Counted from the first letter of the stretch, positions 1 through 8,957 are shown. The stretch is 64,000 nt of DNA from CAYMWF01 sp964394085 [NCBI: uncultured Gemmatimonadota bacterium] (GCA_964394085.1 CAYMWF010000002.1:83336-147335), one strand, 5' to 3'. Program-made: numbers and translations. Notes: a model not told the origin generated them from the letters alone.

Positions 1-1
1 G

Positions 2-919
2 GGAAAGGCGCTGGAAGATACCGGTAATATAGATGGTGCTGAAAAGGTGTATCGCGAGATTCTAAAGGAAGCACCGCAGTATTTTCTTGCTCTTTATACA
101 CTCGGAGAGATTCTTTACAACTCGGGGCGAACAAACGAAGCGAAGGAAAACTTCGAAGGCGTTATCAACCGGGAAATTCCCATACCTATTATATCGATCC
201 CGGTTGATTCCGTGCGTTTCGTATCATATTACCGGCTGGCAACGATTGCAGGGAACGACGAGAATTACGACGAGGCAATACAGTTATTGCAAAGAGCAAG
301 CAGTATATATCCGGAGGAACCGAAACCGTTAATTTCCCTAGCAAATATCTTCAGAAAAATCGGAAGAGTAAGAGACGCTGTCAGCGAGTATGAGCGGTTG
401 ATCCGTCTGGAACCCGATTCACCCGCCTGGCCACTGGAAATCGGCAACTGCATGATGGTATCAAAAAAAATGGCTGAAGCTGCGGAAGCTTACAGGGACG
501 TCGCAGACAAGTTTCCTGAATATTTCCCTGCCTCGGCCAACCTCGCTAAAACATTGTATTCGATGAAACGTTTCGACGAAGCTCTGCCATACGCGGAAAA
601 TGCGAACAGATTGAATCCCGAAGATTCATTCATTCACAAACTTCTCGGCGATTTATATTCGAATTCGGGTCGTTTCGCAGATTCGGTAAAGTATTATGAA
701 GTTTATCTGACAAAGAATCCTGCCGACTACGCGGTATTCACGCGGCTCGCCTTCAATTATCTGGAGCAGAAAGCCATCCGAAGCGCTCTCCTCGGGTTCC
801 GCCAGGCTCTCGCGCTCAACCCATCTTATCCACCCGCGCAATACGGGCTATCTACTATAAACAAACAGCATGGCGATCTTGTTGAAGCGATGGCTGAATC
901 CTCATCGACAGGCAAATGA
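2..919 (+). CDS. Tetratricopeptide-repeat protein, 5'-truncated by the window edge
   Basis: The reading frame is open from base 2, so the true start lies upstream of the window. The visible ~305 residues are almost entirely TPR helices. Repeats of about 34 residues carry the usual pattern of a conserved G/A, Y and terminal P (for example around residues 95-130, 130-165, 200-235). No signal peptide or enzymatic domain is visible in the part present. TPR arrays bind proteins; no partner can be named from sequence. It sits directly upstream of the flagellar filament genes, but a 287-base gap carrying its own promoter separates them, so a flagellar role is only a possibility. The gene ends at TGA 917-919. 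Confidence 0.85.
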   Translation, partial: GKALEDTGNIDGAEKVYREILKEAPQYFLALYTLGEILYNSGRTNEAKENFEGVINREIPIPIISIPVDSVRFVSYYRLATIAGNDENYDEAIQLLQRASSIYPEEPKPLISLANIFRKIGRVRDAVSEYERLIRLEPDSPAWPLEIGNCMMVSKKMAEAAEAYRDVADKFPEYFPASANLAKTLYSMKRFDEALPYAENANRLNPEDSFIHKLLGDLYSNSGRFADSVKYYEVYLTKNPADYAVFTRLAFNYLEQKAIRSALLGFRQALALNPSYPPAQYGLSTINKQHGDLVEAMAESSSTGK

Positions 920-1055
920 CGGGCCCTCCCGCTCCTGACGAATCCAATCAACCCAGTCTAACATCCATCAACACCTAGATACCGCCCTTCAATCATGAAT
1001 TCAAACTCCAACATTGTGCCATGTAAAAGGTTGCGCCCTTTTTGTAAACTTTATT

Positions 1056-1083
1056 TAAAGAATTGCGTCGAGCTCTCCGATAT
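1056..1083 (+). promoter_or_regulatory. Candidate sigma-28 (FliA) promoter of flagellin 1
   Basis: TAAAG at 1056-1060 and TCCGATAT at 1076-1083 resemble the flagellar class-3 consensus TAAA-N15-GCCGATAA, with a 16-base spacer here. It lies about 125 bases upstream of the first flagellin, and an anti-sigma-28-like gene (FlgM) is found 3 kb downstream. The rest of the 920-1206 gap shows no gene. The match was read by eye and the spacer is one base long, so the call is moderate. Confidence 0.5.
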
Positions 1084-1206
1084 GGATTGAGAAGTTGGAC
1101 GACTGCAAGGAAAAAATGCAGATAAAGGGGGTGAAGAACCAATAGTTTTTGATAGGGCAAGGACGCCCGAAGCGACTTACACGCAACCCATCAAGGAGGA
1201 TGGACG

Positions 1207-2925
1207 ATGTCACTGAAAATAATGCATAACATCTCGTCGATTAACGCGTACGGGAACCTTCTGAAAACGGAATCCCGTCTATCGACGAACCTCCAGAGGT
1301 TATCCTCTGGTTTGAGAATCAACAGCGCCGCCGACGATCCGGCGGGTCTGTCGATCTCACAGCGTTTCCGCGCACAGATCGCAGGTCTCGGCCAGGCGGT
1401 TGAAAATGCGGAAAACGCGATTTCCATGGTTCAGACGGCAGAGGGTGCCCTGAACGAGGTTCACAATCTTCTGACGACAATGAGAGAGCTGGCGGTTCAT
1501 GCTGCCAATGAAGGCTTGAATGACTCAGTTATGCTCGCTGCGGATCAGCAGCAGATCGAATCGGCTCTCGAGTCGATCGACCGGATCGCCGATACGACCC
1601 AATTCGGCACCAAGGTGCTGCTCAACGGAGCCAACGACAATCTCGTGGCGATAACCACGAACAGCTCCGATATCGAAGCATTCGGCGCAAGCGAGCTTTC
1701 AGCCGGCTACCATTATATTACCGTAGACAGCGTGGTGGATGCGGACCAGTGGATCAACAATCAGGATCTTGGGTTGATGGATCCGGCCAGTGTGTCCGGA
1801 CTTGCAGCAGGAGATCACGTAATCACCGTAATTCAAGAATCGGACAGCGCTGAGTACTACAGTGATGACATCACGGGTTCGGTTCAGATTATAGCCGGTA
1901 ACAACGATGATTTCATCGTACAGCTCGACGGCGGTTCGGCCATGACCGTGACCATCGCCACCGGTACCTACGCAACCGTCGCGGCTCTTGCAGCGGCTGT
2001 TGAAACCGCGGTAGACACCGCTCTCGCAGCCGGCGGTTACTCGACAAGCGAAATAACCGTTTCCGCCAGCGATAACAAACTGCTATTCACCTCCGCCGAT
2101 CATGGATCGGAAAGCTCGATCTTAATCGGCGATTCCGGGGTGACAACCACTTCAGCCTTAGAAGATCTTATGCTGGGCTCGGGAGTGGAGGTCGGTCAGG
2201 ATGCGATAGTGACCCTTGACAACTTCGAAAACCGCCTTTCTGTGGTAGACAATGCTACTGACTCTTCCGCGACCCTCTATGACTCGGACGGCAACTCGGT
2301 CTGGTTCAGCATTGGGGACACTTCGGAAGGAATCGATCTCGGCACTACAATCCTCACCGTTCAGGCCAAACAGTTCCTGGCCAGTATCGATGGAGGTCCG
2401 AAATCCCGATTCTCCGCAGACGTTCAGGGCACCATCCAGAACGGTTCGGACAAGCTGGAGGTCACCTTCGGCTCCGATGTGACAGCGGGAACTTCCAATG
2501 TAAAAGTTTCGGATAACTCGCTTCTGTTCCAGATCGGGGGTAATGAAGATCAAACGGTTTCACTTTCGCTTGCCAGTATGGCATCTTCCCAGCTGGGGCA
2601 GATAAACAACAAGCTTTCGACTATCGATGTGACAAGCACATCCGGAGCGAATACGGCGATAATGATTATCGATGCCGCCACATCCCAGGTCTCGACCGAA
2701 CGTTCCAAGCTTGGAGCTTTCCAGATCAACGTTCTAGAAAGCACGCTGAATTCTCTGAGGGTATCCGAAGAGAACCTCCAGGCAGCGGAAGCGACTTTGA
2801 GGGATACGGACTTCGCGGTGGAGATGGCGGAATTCACCAAGAACCAGATCCTGCAGCAGTCAGGTATCGCGATTCTCGCGCAGGCGAATGCGAACCCACA
2901 GGTAGTGCTCTCCCTCATCGGGTAG
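1207..2925 (+). CDS. fliC: Flagellin (filament protein), copy 1
   Basis: Major subunit of the flagellar filament, exported through the flagellar type III apparatus. The N-terminal D0/D1 region (residues 1-140) has the flagellin hallmarks: INAYGNLLKTESRLS, LQRLSSGLRINSAADDPAG, and an ENAISMVQTAEGAL-type helix. The C-terminal D1/D0 helices (about 480-572) end in VLAQANANPQVVLSLIG. About 330 residues of variable, Asp/Ser/Thr-rich beta sequence separate them, so the protein is longer than minimal flagellins (about 270-300 aa). The start ATG at 1207 has a strong AAGGAGG ribosome site at 1194-1200. A second flagellin (4415-6130) has the same architecture and a related central region. Conserved termini make the assignment safe. 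Confidence 0.97.
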   Translation: MSLKIMHNISSINAYGNLLKTESRLSTNLQRLSSGLRINSAADDPAGLSISQRFRAQIAGLGQAVENAENAISMVQTAEGALNEVHNLLTTMRELAVHAANEGLNDSVMLAADQQQIESALESIDRIADTTQFGTKVLLNGANDNLVAITTNSSDIEAFGASELSAGYHYITVDSVVDADQWINNQDLGLMDPASVSGLAAGDHVITVIQESDSAEYYSDDITGSVQIIAGNNDDFIVQLDGGSAMTVTIATGTYATVAALAAAVETAVDTALAAGGYSTSEITVSASDNKLLFTSADHGSESSILIGDSGVTTTSALEDLMLGSGVEVGQDAIVTLDNFENRLSVVDNATDSSATLYDSDGNSVWFSIGDTSEGIDLGTTILTVQAKQFLASIDGGPKSRFSADVQGTIQNGSDKLEVTFGSDVTAGTSNVKVSDNSLLFQIGGNEDQTVSLSLASMASSQLGQINNKLSTIDVTSTSGANTAIMIIDAATSQVSTERSKLGAFQINVLESTLNSLRVSEENLQAAEATLRDTDFAVEMAEFTKNQILQQSGIAILAQANANPQVVLSLIG

Positions 2926-2945
2926 TAATAGATACCTGCCGGTTA

Positions 2946-2967
2946 CCCCGGGAGATGACTCCCGGGG
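2946..2967 (+). other. Strong GC hairpin between flagellin and flaG
   Basis: CCCCGGGAG (2946-2954) and CTCCCGGGG (2959-2967) form a perfect 9-bp stem closed by an ATGA tetraloop, 20 bases after the flagellin stop. No T-run follows, so it is not a textbook rho-independent terminator. It may protect the 3' end of an abundant flagellin message or reduce readthrough into flaG. The function is inferred from position only. Confidence 0.6.
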
Positions 2968-3000
2968 CCCGGCCGGAGAGCGCAACACGAGGTTAGCGAA

Positions 3001-3384
3001 ATGATTACAGGCGGAAAAATACCAGACTCAACTGCAGGCGCAGCCGCCTTGCCGGCAGTCGAGTGGACGCATCCGAAAAGGGCGAAAGCTCCTCCGGTGC
3101 AAAAACCGACCACCGACAAGCCTGTAGTCGAGAATGAAGCAAAACAAAAAAACCTGATCGATAAGGCGGAGAATCTACAATTATCGGATCAAGTGAAAAG
3201 GTATCTCGGGGCAGTCGGAAGAAAACTCAGTTTCTCACTTCACGAACCAACGGGTCAGATGATTGTAAGGATCATCAACCGTGAAACCGATGAAGTAATC
3301 AGGGAAATACCGATGGAGGAATTTCTCGAAATCGAAGCGCAAATCAAAGAGTCGATTAAGAATTTCCTCGATGTGCTCGCGTGA
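3001..3384 (+). CDS. flaG: FlaG family flagellar protein
   Basis: The C-terminal half (residues about 60-127) matches the FlaG family: a beta-strand LSFSLHEPTGQMIVRII followed by the diagnostic pattern T-D-E-V-I-R-E-I-P-M-E-E-F and a closing amphipathic helix. The first 55 residues are Pro/Lys/Ala-rich and probably disordered. FlaG proteins influence filament length in several bacteria; the exact mechanism is not established. The gene lies between flagellin and fliS, the usual place for flaG. Its stop (3382-3384) abuts the fliS ribosome site. Confidence 0.9.
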   Translation: MITGGKIPDSTAGAAALPAVEWTHPKRAKAPPVQKPTTDKPVVENEAKQKNLIDKAENLQLSDQVKRYLGAVGRKLSFSLHEPTGQMIVRIINRETDEVIREIPMEEFLEIEAQIKESIKNFLDVLA

Positions 3385-3398
3385 TACAGGAGTATGAC

Positions 3399-3842
3399 AT
3401 GTCGCCCCAGAATGGTTACGGCGTCTACAAGTTGACCAAAGTAAATACAGCGTCCAGAAATGACCTGGTGCTGATGCTCTTCGATGGTCTGCTCGTTTTC
3501 CTGGAAAATGTTTTGGACGCCTTAACCGATGGGGACGCCGCCGGGGTGGAGGAATACTGCACCAGGAGCAGAAGAATCCTGGTTGAGCTTCTTTCTTCGC
3601 TCCATCCTGAATCAGGAGGTGAAATAGCGAACAACCTTCAGACCCTTTATCTCTTCTGCCTTCGTCAGTTGATAGAGGTGTCGCTCAAGAAAGATCACCA
3701 GCAGGTGAAAGATGTAATCTCTATAATTTCCCAATTAAGGGATGGCTGGATCGGGATGGAGGAATCGGATGATCAAGAAGAGGAATCGCTCGAACCAGTC
3801 GAATCACCTGCATTAGCCGATATAGTTGAAGCTGTAGGATAA
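3399..3842 (+). CDS. fliS: Flagellar export chaperone FliS
   Basis: FliS binds the flagellin C-terminus and prevents premature polymerisation before export. The visible features are the N-terminal NGYGVYKLTKVNTASRNDLV segment, which corresponds to the Y-x-x-x-x-V-x-T-A-S/T-P-x-x-L motif, the following helix LMLFDGLLVFLENVLDAL, and a helical body with the SLHPESGGEIANNLQTLY segment typical of FliS. An acidic tail (residues about 125-147) is extra. An in-frame GTG at 3381 overlaps the flaG stop, but AGGAG at 3388-3392 sits six bases before ATG 3399, so I take 3399. The protein is then 147 aa, close to family length. Confidence 0.92.
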   Translation: MSPQNGYGVYKLTKVNTASRNDLVLMLFDGLLVFLENVLDALTDGDAAGVEEYCTRSRRILVELLSSLHPESGGEIANNLQTLYLFCLRQLIEVSLKKDHQQVKDVISIISQLRDGWIGMEESDDQEEESLEPVESPALADIVEAVG

Positions 3843-3914
3843 TTAGCAAGCTGAAAAGCGGAAAACCGGCAGTCGGATGAAAACCGCCTGCCGGGCAATC
3901 ACCAGGAGATTGGT

Positions 3915-4223
3915 GTGGGTATCAACGAAATTGCCGGGTTTCCCCCGGCGGGAAAATCGGAAAAGCCCGGCCGAATAGAGGATGGCGCAAAACCGGACAC
4001 CGGTAAAAAATGCGCTGCCGGCGGCAGCATCGAGGCCGCGGCTGATTCATCCTTCGAGGGGCGCAAACAGGTTGAGGAGCTTTTGTCCAAGCTCCCTGAT
4101 CAGGACATGGTGCGCCAGGAGAAGGTTGAAGAAATCCGTGAAAAAATCAGGGATGGTTTTTATGACGATCCGACTATCGTTGAGAGAGTCGCCGAATTTC
4201 TGACTTCCATTCTTGGACGATAG
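3915..4223 (+). CDS. flgM: FlgM-like anti-sigma-28 factor
   Basis: Small protein of 102 aa. The first ~45 residues are Gly/Pro/Lys-rich and likely disordered. The C-terminal ~40 residues carry the FlgM pattern R-x-E-K-V-E-E-I-R-E-K-I-R-D-G-x-Y, followed by a closing helix (IVERVAEFLTSIL). FlgM holds the flagellar sigma factor FliA inactive until it is exported through the finished hook-basal body. The start is GTG at 3915 with AGGAG at 3904-3908. Its place between fliS and a second flagellin fits. FlgM is a weakly conserved family, so the call rests on the short C-terminal motif and context. FliA itself is not in the window. Confidence 0.75.
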   Translation: MGINEIAGFPPAGKSEKPGRIEDGAKPDTGKKCAAGGSIEAAADSSFEGRKQVEELLSKLPDQDMVRQEKVEEIREKIRDGFYDDPTIVERVAEFLTSILGR

Positions 4224-4240
4224 GCAAGTTTTTCCCTCCG

Positions 4241-4269
4241 CCTGCAGGGTTGCAGGTATTATTTTCCTT
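4241..4269 (+). terminator. Probable rho-independent terminator after flgM
   Basis: CCTGCA (4241-4246) and TGCAGG (4251-4256) make a 6-bp stem with a GGGT loop. The T-rich stretch TATTATTTTCCTTT follows. It separates flgM from the sigma-54 promoter of the next flagellin. The short stem makes it a moderate call. Confidence 0.5.
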
Positions 4270-4332
4270 TCACACCACCCCTCCCATCGCCCCATCTTGC
4301 TGTATAATAACGACTTAGGAACTTGCCGCAAA

Positions 4333-4348
4333 TGGTACGCCCCTTGCA
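4333..4348 (+). promoter_or_regulatory. Sigma-54 (RpoN) promoter of the flagellin 2-fliD-fliT operon
   Basis: TGGTACGCCCCTTGCA fits the sigma-54 consensus TGGYACR-N4-TTGCW at every defined position, with GG at 4334-4335 and GC at 4346-4347 in the required spacing. It is 67 bases upstream of the flagellin 2 start. An enhancer-binding activator of the FlrC/FleQ/FlgR type would be expected elsewhere in the genome. Confidence 0.85.
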
Positions 4349-4414
4349 AAACTATCTCCACAACTCGGTGTTTCTTAAAAGGAAACTCAAAACCGAACGG
4401 CAGGAGTGTGCGAA

Positions 4415-6130
4415 ATGGCGGTAACTATCAGGCAGAACCTTGCAGCAAGGTTCACATTAAAACATTTGGCGGATACCCAGCGGAAACTGGCGACATCCTT
4501 CGAGCGTCTTTCTTCCGGATATAAGATAAACAGAGCGTCAGATGATGCTGCGGGACTTGCACTCTCACAGAGAATCCGCGGGAGGATTTCAGGACTCAAT
4601 CAGGCAGCTGACAATTCCGAACTAGGAATCTCCATGCTTCGGGCGGCGGAATCCTCGCTGGCCGAAATTAATGCAATCCTGTTGCGAATGAGAGAGCTTG
4701 CGCTCCATGCCATGAATGCCGGACCGAATGATGAATCGATGCTGGCCGCCGATCAGGCAGAAATATCCGCCTGCCTGGAAGGGATCGACAGGATAACGGC
4801 TGAAACCAGATTCGGTGACAAGCATCTGCTGGACGGAAGCAAGGCAAATATCATTTCAGTCAAAGAAAATGTGTCCGGCATCGTCGGCTCGACGAACAGC
4901 ACGCTCTCAGAAGGAACTCACGAGATCGATGTTTCGAACTGGATTGCTGCAAACCAGAGCATCAACAATCTCGATCTTGGATTGTCACAACCGATATTCC
5001 CGCATGGGCTTGCTGCCGGAGACCACACCATTTCAGTAATCCAGGAATCAGATTCAACGTATTTCGAGAGTGGCGTTCTTTACTTTGATGAACCCCTCGT
5101 TCTTACGGACGGAATCAATGATCGATTCTATTTCTCTCTGGACGCCGCAGATCCTGTTACCGTGGATCTGGTCGCCGGAGGAGCAGTCACTTTCTCAGAT
5201 CTGGATTCGCTGGCAACGGTTGTGGAAGCGGCGGTGAAATCAGCTCTCGGGGGCGACCCGGATGATGAAATCCGTGTGACGGCGACGGAAGAGGGTGCTC
5301 TCCAATTTAAAACAACGGATCACGGCACTGAGAGTTCTATCACGATTTCCGACTCCGACCTAGACGATTCAGCCTTAGCGGATCTGCATCTGGATTCGGG
5401 GACCGAATATGGGAAAAATGCGATAATAACACTGGATAATTTCGAAAATATCGTCAGCAACGTCGACAATCTTACTCCTTCTGAGATCGAGCTCAGGGAC
5501 AAAGATAATAACGATATCACCTTCCAGATAGGAGACAGCTCAACCGGCATCAAGGCCGGTACTGCGGTGCTTACTATCAATCCTGAACGATTTCTTGTCA
5601 GTTTAGATGGTGGACCGAAATTCGAATTCGAATCAGGAGAATGGAGTACTGTGTCGAACGGAAGTGAATCGATTCGACTGCTGTTCGGGGAATATGTTGC
5701 TGAAGGAACCAACACTCTCGATGCGAGTGAAAACGCTCTCACTTTCAATATCAATGGCGAAACGGATTTTGCATTCGAGGGTGTAAGCCCTGCCCATCTC
5801 GGCCTCAGAGAAGGCAGGCTTTCAACCATCGATCTTTCTACGGCTGAAGGTGCAGCGAGTGCGCTGGAAGCCATTGACGAAGCTAACACCCTGGTTTCAT
5901 CGGAACGAGCCAGGATGGGCGCTTTTCAAAAAAATGTGCTCGAAGTGACCTTGAATCAGCTGCTTGTCGAAATTGAAAACCTGACAGCGGCGGAATCGGT
6001 TATTCGGGATGCCGATTTTGCATTCGAGATTGCGGAGATGACTAAGCTGCAGATCATGCAGGAGGCCGGCACGGCTGTTCTCGCACAGGCGAATATCTCG
6101 CCGCAGACAGTGCTCAGGCTCCTTTCATAA
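4415..6130 (+). CDS. Flagellin, copy 2 (divergent paralogue)
   Basis: 571 aa from ATG 4415, which has AGGAG at 4402-4406 eight bases upstream; the in-frame GTG 4406 falls inside that ribosome site and is unlikely. The N-terminal D0/D1 signature is present (FERLSSGYKINRASDDAAG, then MRAAESSLAE-like and MRELALHAMNAG helices), as is the C-terminal D0 (FAFEIAEMTKLQIM, then LAQANISPQTVLRLL). The first ~15 residues (VTIRQNLAARF) are less canonical than in copy 1. The large central domain resembles that of copy 1, with shared patches such as SINNLDLGL, GLAAGDH and VIQESDS. It is probably a minor or stage-specific filament subunit. It heads an operon with fliD and a fliT-like gene behind a sigma-54 promoter. 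Confidence 0.95.
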   Translation: MAVTIRQNLAARFTLKHLADTQRKLATSFERLSSGYKINRASDDAAGLALSQRIRGRISGLNQAADNSELGISMLRAAESSLAEINAILLRMRELALHAMNAGPNDESMLAADQAEISACLEGIDRITAETRFGDKHLLDGSKANIISVKENVSGIVGSTNSTLSEGTHEIDVSNWIAANQSINNLDLGLSQPIFPHGLAAGDHTISVIQESDSTYFESGVLYFDEPLVLTDGINDRFYFSLDAADPVTVDLVAGGAVTFSDLDSLATVVEAAVKSALGGDPDDEIRVTATEEGALQFKTTDHGTESSITISDSDLDDSALADLHLDSGTEYGKNAIITLDNFENIVSNVDNLTPSEIELRDKDNNDITFQIGDSSTGIKAGTAVLTINPERFLVSLDGGPKFEFESGEWSTVSNGSESIRLLFGEYVAEGTNTLDASENALTFNINGETDFAFEGVSPAHLGLREGRLSTIDLSTAEGAASALEAIDEANTLVSSERARMGAFQKNVLEVTLNQLLVEIENLTAAESVIRDADFAFEIAEMTKLQIMQEAGTAVLAQANISPQTVLRLLS

Positions 6131-6151
6131 GTTTCAGGAGGTGCAGAAAAT

Positions 6152-8506
6152 ATGTGCGCACTGATGAACATCGGAGGTATCATTTCAGGGTTCGATTCGC
6201 TCAGCCTTATTGATGCCACCATCGAGATCGGACGGGCACCGATCTACCGCATGCAGGAACGACAAACCGAGATCACTGATCAGATCTCGGCGTGGCAATC
6301 CCTGAATACAAAAATGCTCGCATTCAAAATTTCCTGCGACAGCCTCAAATCCTCTTCCTCCTGGGACGTGTTCTCCTGCACCTCTTCAGACGATGATATC
6401 CTGACCGCAGATGCGGATTCTTCAGCACCCGCGGGTCTCTATACTTTTACAGTAAACGAGCTTGCAGCCAATCATCAAATCGCATCGAATGGGTTCGCCG
6501 ACTCGGATGAAACGACAATCGGCACCGGAACATTCACGCTTGAATACGGAGAGAACCTCTCCACCGAAATCGATATTGATGAAACCAACAATACTCTGGA
6601 AGGGCTTCGCGACGCCATCAACGATACGAGTCTCAATGTCACGGCTTCAATTATTAATACCGGCAGCGGCGACACTCCCTACCAGCTGATGATTTCCAGC
6701 GATGAAACGGGCACCGAAAACCTTCTCGATTACGAAATCGATTTGGAAGGCGGCACATCTCTCTACTTTACACAGATAGGTACGGTCAACGCAGCCAGTG
6801 CATGGTTGCCCGACCCTCCTTCGTCCACCTCGAGTGTCACTTCCGGAGGTTCCTATATAGGAACAGAGGATAAAACATATACCATTACCGCCACGTCGGG
6901 CGGGACGGTCGGGACGGACGCAATAACCCTGAGCTGGGATGATGGAACCGGCAATACCGGCACGATTACCATACCTGCGGATTACGACACGGGAGATCCC
7001 GACGAAATCACGGTTGGAGACGAAGGCCTCACCTTGACATTCGGTGCGGGCGACATCGTCGTCGATGAAAACTTCACCGTTGCCGTGGAAACCGGCGGCT
7101 TGAACACGATTCAGGAAGGCTCTGACGCAGAGATTGTTTTCGGCGGTTCCGGAGTTGGCGACAACCCGATAACGATTACGAGTTCTTCGAACACCGTAAC
7201 GGATTTGATCGAGGGAGTGACCATCAATCTGCAGTCAGCAGACTCGGACAGTCCTGTTACACTTACCATAGGCCGGGACACCGAACAACTGGTAACCAAC
7301 ATAGAGACGATGGTATCGAATTACAACGAGGTCATGAGCTACCTCAATGCTCAAATGTCCTACGATGAATATTATGAAACCGGTGGTGTTCTCATGGGGG
7401 ACCTCACCCTTCTGACGATACAAAATGACATGCGAAACACCATAGGTCAGAAACTTACGGGGCAAGCGGACGGATACCAGCTGCTCTCTGAAATAGGAAT
7501 CACATCAACGAATACCGGTACACTCTCAGTAGACTCTTCCACGCTGAATGAGAAGATCGGATCCGACTTCGAAAGTTTCGCCGCCATGTTCAACGAGAGC
7601 GGAAGCGCTACTGATAACAACATCAGGTTCCTTAGCGCGGGTGCAGATACGGTCGAATCAGGTGACGGTTATTTCATCAATATTACCCGGGCCGCATCCC
7701 AGGCTTCGACCACCGGTTCCTACTTTCAACTCGATGGAAGCAACCCGGTTACAATCAACGACACCAACAACAGGATCAAAATTAAAATCGACGGCGAGTC
7801 ATCAGGGGTTGTTACTCTCTCGAACGGAACTTATACGAGCGGGGAATCCCTGGCCGCAATGATAGAAGAACAAATAGATAACAGCGGGTTGGATGACAGT
7901 GGGTTTTCCGTAGAATGGGAAGTTGATCCAGGGGATTCTTCCCGAGGAGGCATTGAGATCAAATCGGCCAGCTATGGAAGTACATCCACCGTTGAAATAG
8001 TCAGCACTGCTTCATCGATATACAGTGATATCGGACTGACTGCCGGCGCTTCGGCAACAGGTCAAGACGTGGCAGGCACCATAAACGGCGAATCTGCCAC
8101 GGGGACCGGTAAAATTCTGACGGGCCTGTCGGGGAACGCCACGACTGATGGGTTGTCAATCGAAGTCAACCTGACCGCCGATCAACTCACACTACAGGGC
8201 GGTTCACAGGGAAGGGTTTCTTTCACCCGGGGAATCGCGTCAGATTTTTCTGCCGACATCGACAGATTTACCGATTCGTCGACCGGTATCATCGCTTCGA
8301 AAACAGGGGGGTTAGAGAGGCAGATTGAAGTCTTCGATGAACATATCGCTCGTATCGAAGACCAGCTTGAAATAAAGAGGGATCGCCTTATAGCAAAGTA
8401 TACGGCAATGGAGGAAACGATTTCAATTTTGGAATCCCAGGGTCAGATCATGTCGATGCAGCTGCTCCAGCTCACAGGGAACTCCAGCAGCTCGGGATCT
8501 TCCTAG
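6152..8506 (+). CDS. fliD: Flagellar filament cap protein FliD (HAP2)
   Basis: FliD forms the distal cap under which flagellin folds. The N-terminus shows the family signature GGIISGFDSLSLIDATIEI followed by a GRAPIYRMQERQTEITDQISAWQSL helix. The C-terminal region (about 480-784) has the FliD_C features, including LLSEIGITSTNTGTLSVDS and a long terminal coiled coil (LERQIEVFDEHIARIEDQLE). At 784 aa it is longer than typical FliD proteins (450-680 aa); the extra length is a Thr/Gly/Ser/Asp-rich central part like that of surface-exposed domains. ATG 6152 has a strong AGGAGGT site at 6136-6142. Confidence 0.95.
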   Translation: MCALMNIGGIISGFDSLSLIDATIEIGRAPIYRMQERQTEITDQISAWQSLNTKMLAFKISCDSLKSSSSWDVFSCTSSDDDILTADADSSAPAGLYTFTVNELAANHQIASNGFADSDETTIGTGTFTLEYGENLSTEIDIDETNNTLEGLRDAINDTSLNVTASIINTGSGDTPYQLMISSDETGTENLLDYEIDLEGGTSLYFTQIGTVNAASAWLPDPPSSTSSVTSGGSYIGTEDKTYTITATSGGTVGTDAITLSWDDGTGNTGTITIPADYDTGDPDEITVGDEGLTLTFGAGDIVVDENFTVAVETGGLNTIQEGSDAEIVFGGSGVGDNPITITSSSNTVTDLIEGVTINLQSADSDSPVTLTIGRDTEQLVTNIETMVSNYNEVMSYLNAQMSYDEYYETGGVLMGDLTLLTIQNDMRNTIGQKLTGQADGYQLLSEIGITSTNTGTLSVDSSTLNEKIGSDFESFAAMFNESGSATDNNIRFLSAGADTVESGDGYFINITRAASQASTTGSYFQLDGSNPVTINDTNNRIKIKIDGESSGVVTLSNGTYTSGESLAAMIEEQIDNSGLDDSGFSVEWEVDPGDSSRGGIEIKSASYGSTSTVEIVSTASSIYSDIGLTAGASATGQDVAGTINGESATGTGKILTGLSGNATTDGLSIEVNLTADQLTLQGGSQGRVSFTRGIASDFSADIDRFTDSSTGIIASKTGGLERQIEVFDEHIARIEDQLEIKRDRLIAKYTAMEETISILESQGQIMSMQLLQLTGNSSSSGSS

Positions 8507-8560
8507 TAAGGTGGTCAGAGGAGCAGTATATATGACTCTACATTATGCCAGGAGGGCTAA

Positions 8561-8947
8561 ATGAAAGCACAGAACAACGAGGGCGAAAAGGTTCTCGAAA
8601 CCTACAAGCAGATTTTCGAGAACACGAAAGCGCAGGCGGATGCGCTGGAAAACAATGAGGAAGGCACGGATGAATTTGTGAAACTTCTCGAAAAACGAGG
8701 TAATCTCTTATCATCCCTCCCGTTCAACCGTCTCGACAGGAAAAACATGCCACCTGAACAGGTGACGGAGATTATCGCTCTTATCAGGGAGATTCTTCGT
8801 TTGGATATTCAGAACAATATCTCGCTGGGAAAGTATATGAACACTTTAAAGGACGATACGAGCAGCTTCAATAAAAGCATAGATATGCTCGGGAGGTTTA
8901 AGGCGTTTCGGTCCGAGCCGCCGCGGTATTTCGACAGAAGAGAATAG
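8561..8947 (+). CDS. FliT-like flagellar chaperone (small helical protein after fliD)
   Basis: 128 aa, predicted almost wholly alpha-helical, with charged heptad-like patterns (VLETYKQIFENTKAQADAL; then EIIALIREILRLDIQNNISL). The downstream gene of fliD is often fliT, whose product chaperones FliD before export. The helix with ILRLDIQNN corresponds in position to the family helix carrying IxxxDxxN. The sequence is too divergent for a firm name, so I give none. AGGAGG lies just upstream of ATG 8561. The operon ends here; the next gene is convergent with an 11-base gap. Confidence 0.6.
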   Translation: MKAQNNEGEKVLETYKQIFENTKAQADALENNEEGTDEFVKLLEKRGNLLSSLPFNRLDRKNMPPEQVTEIIALIREILRLDIQNNISLGKYMNTLKDDTSSFNKSIDMLGRFKAFRSEPPRYFDRRE

Positions 8948-8957
8948 AATATAAAAA

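Noticed and set aside
1015-1040. Possible sigma-54 site before flagellin 1 (TTGCG at 1031-1035)
   Set aside because: No GG occurs twelve bases before the GC at 1033-1034; the sigma-28-like site at 1056-1083 fits better.
5320-5889. Minus-strand 189-codon open frame inside flagellin 2
   Set aside because: The flagellin is certain on the plus strand, and the antisense product is Ser-rich without structure or a ribosome site.
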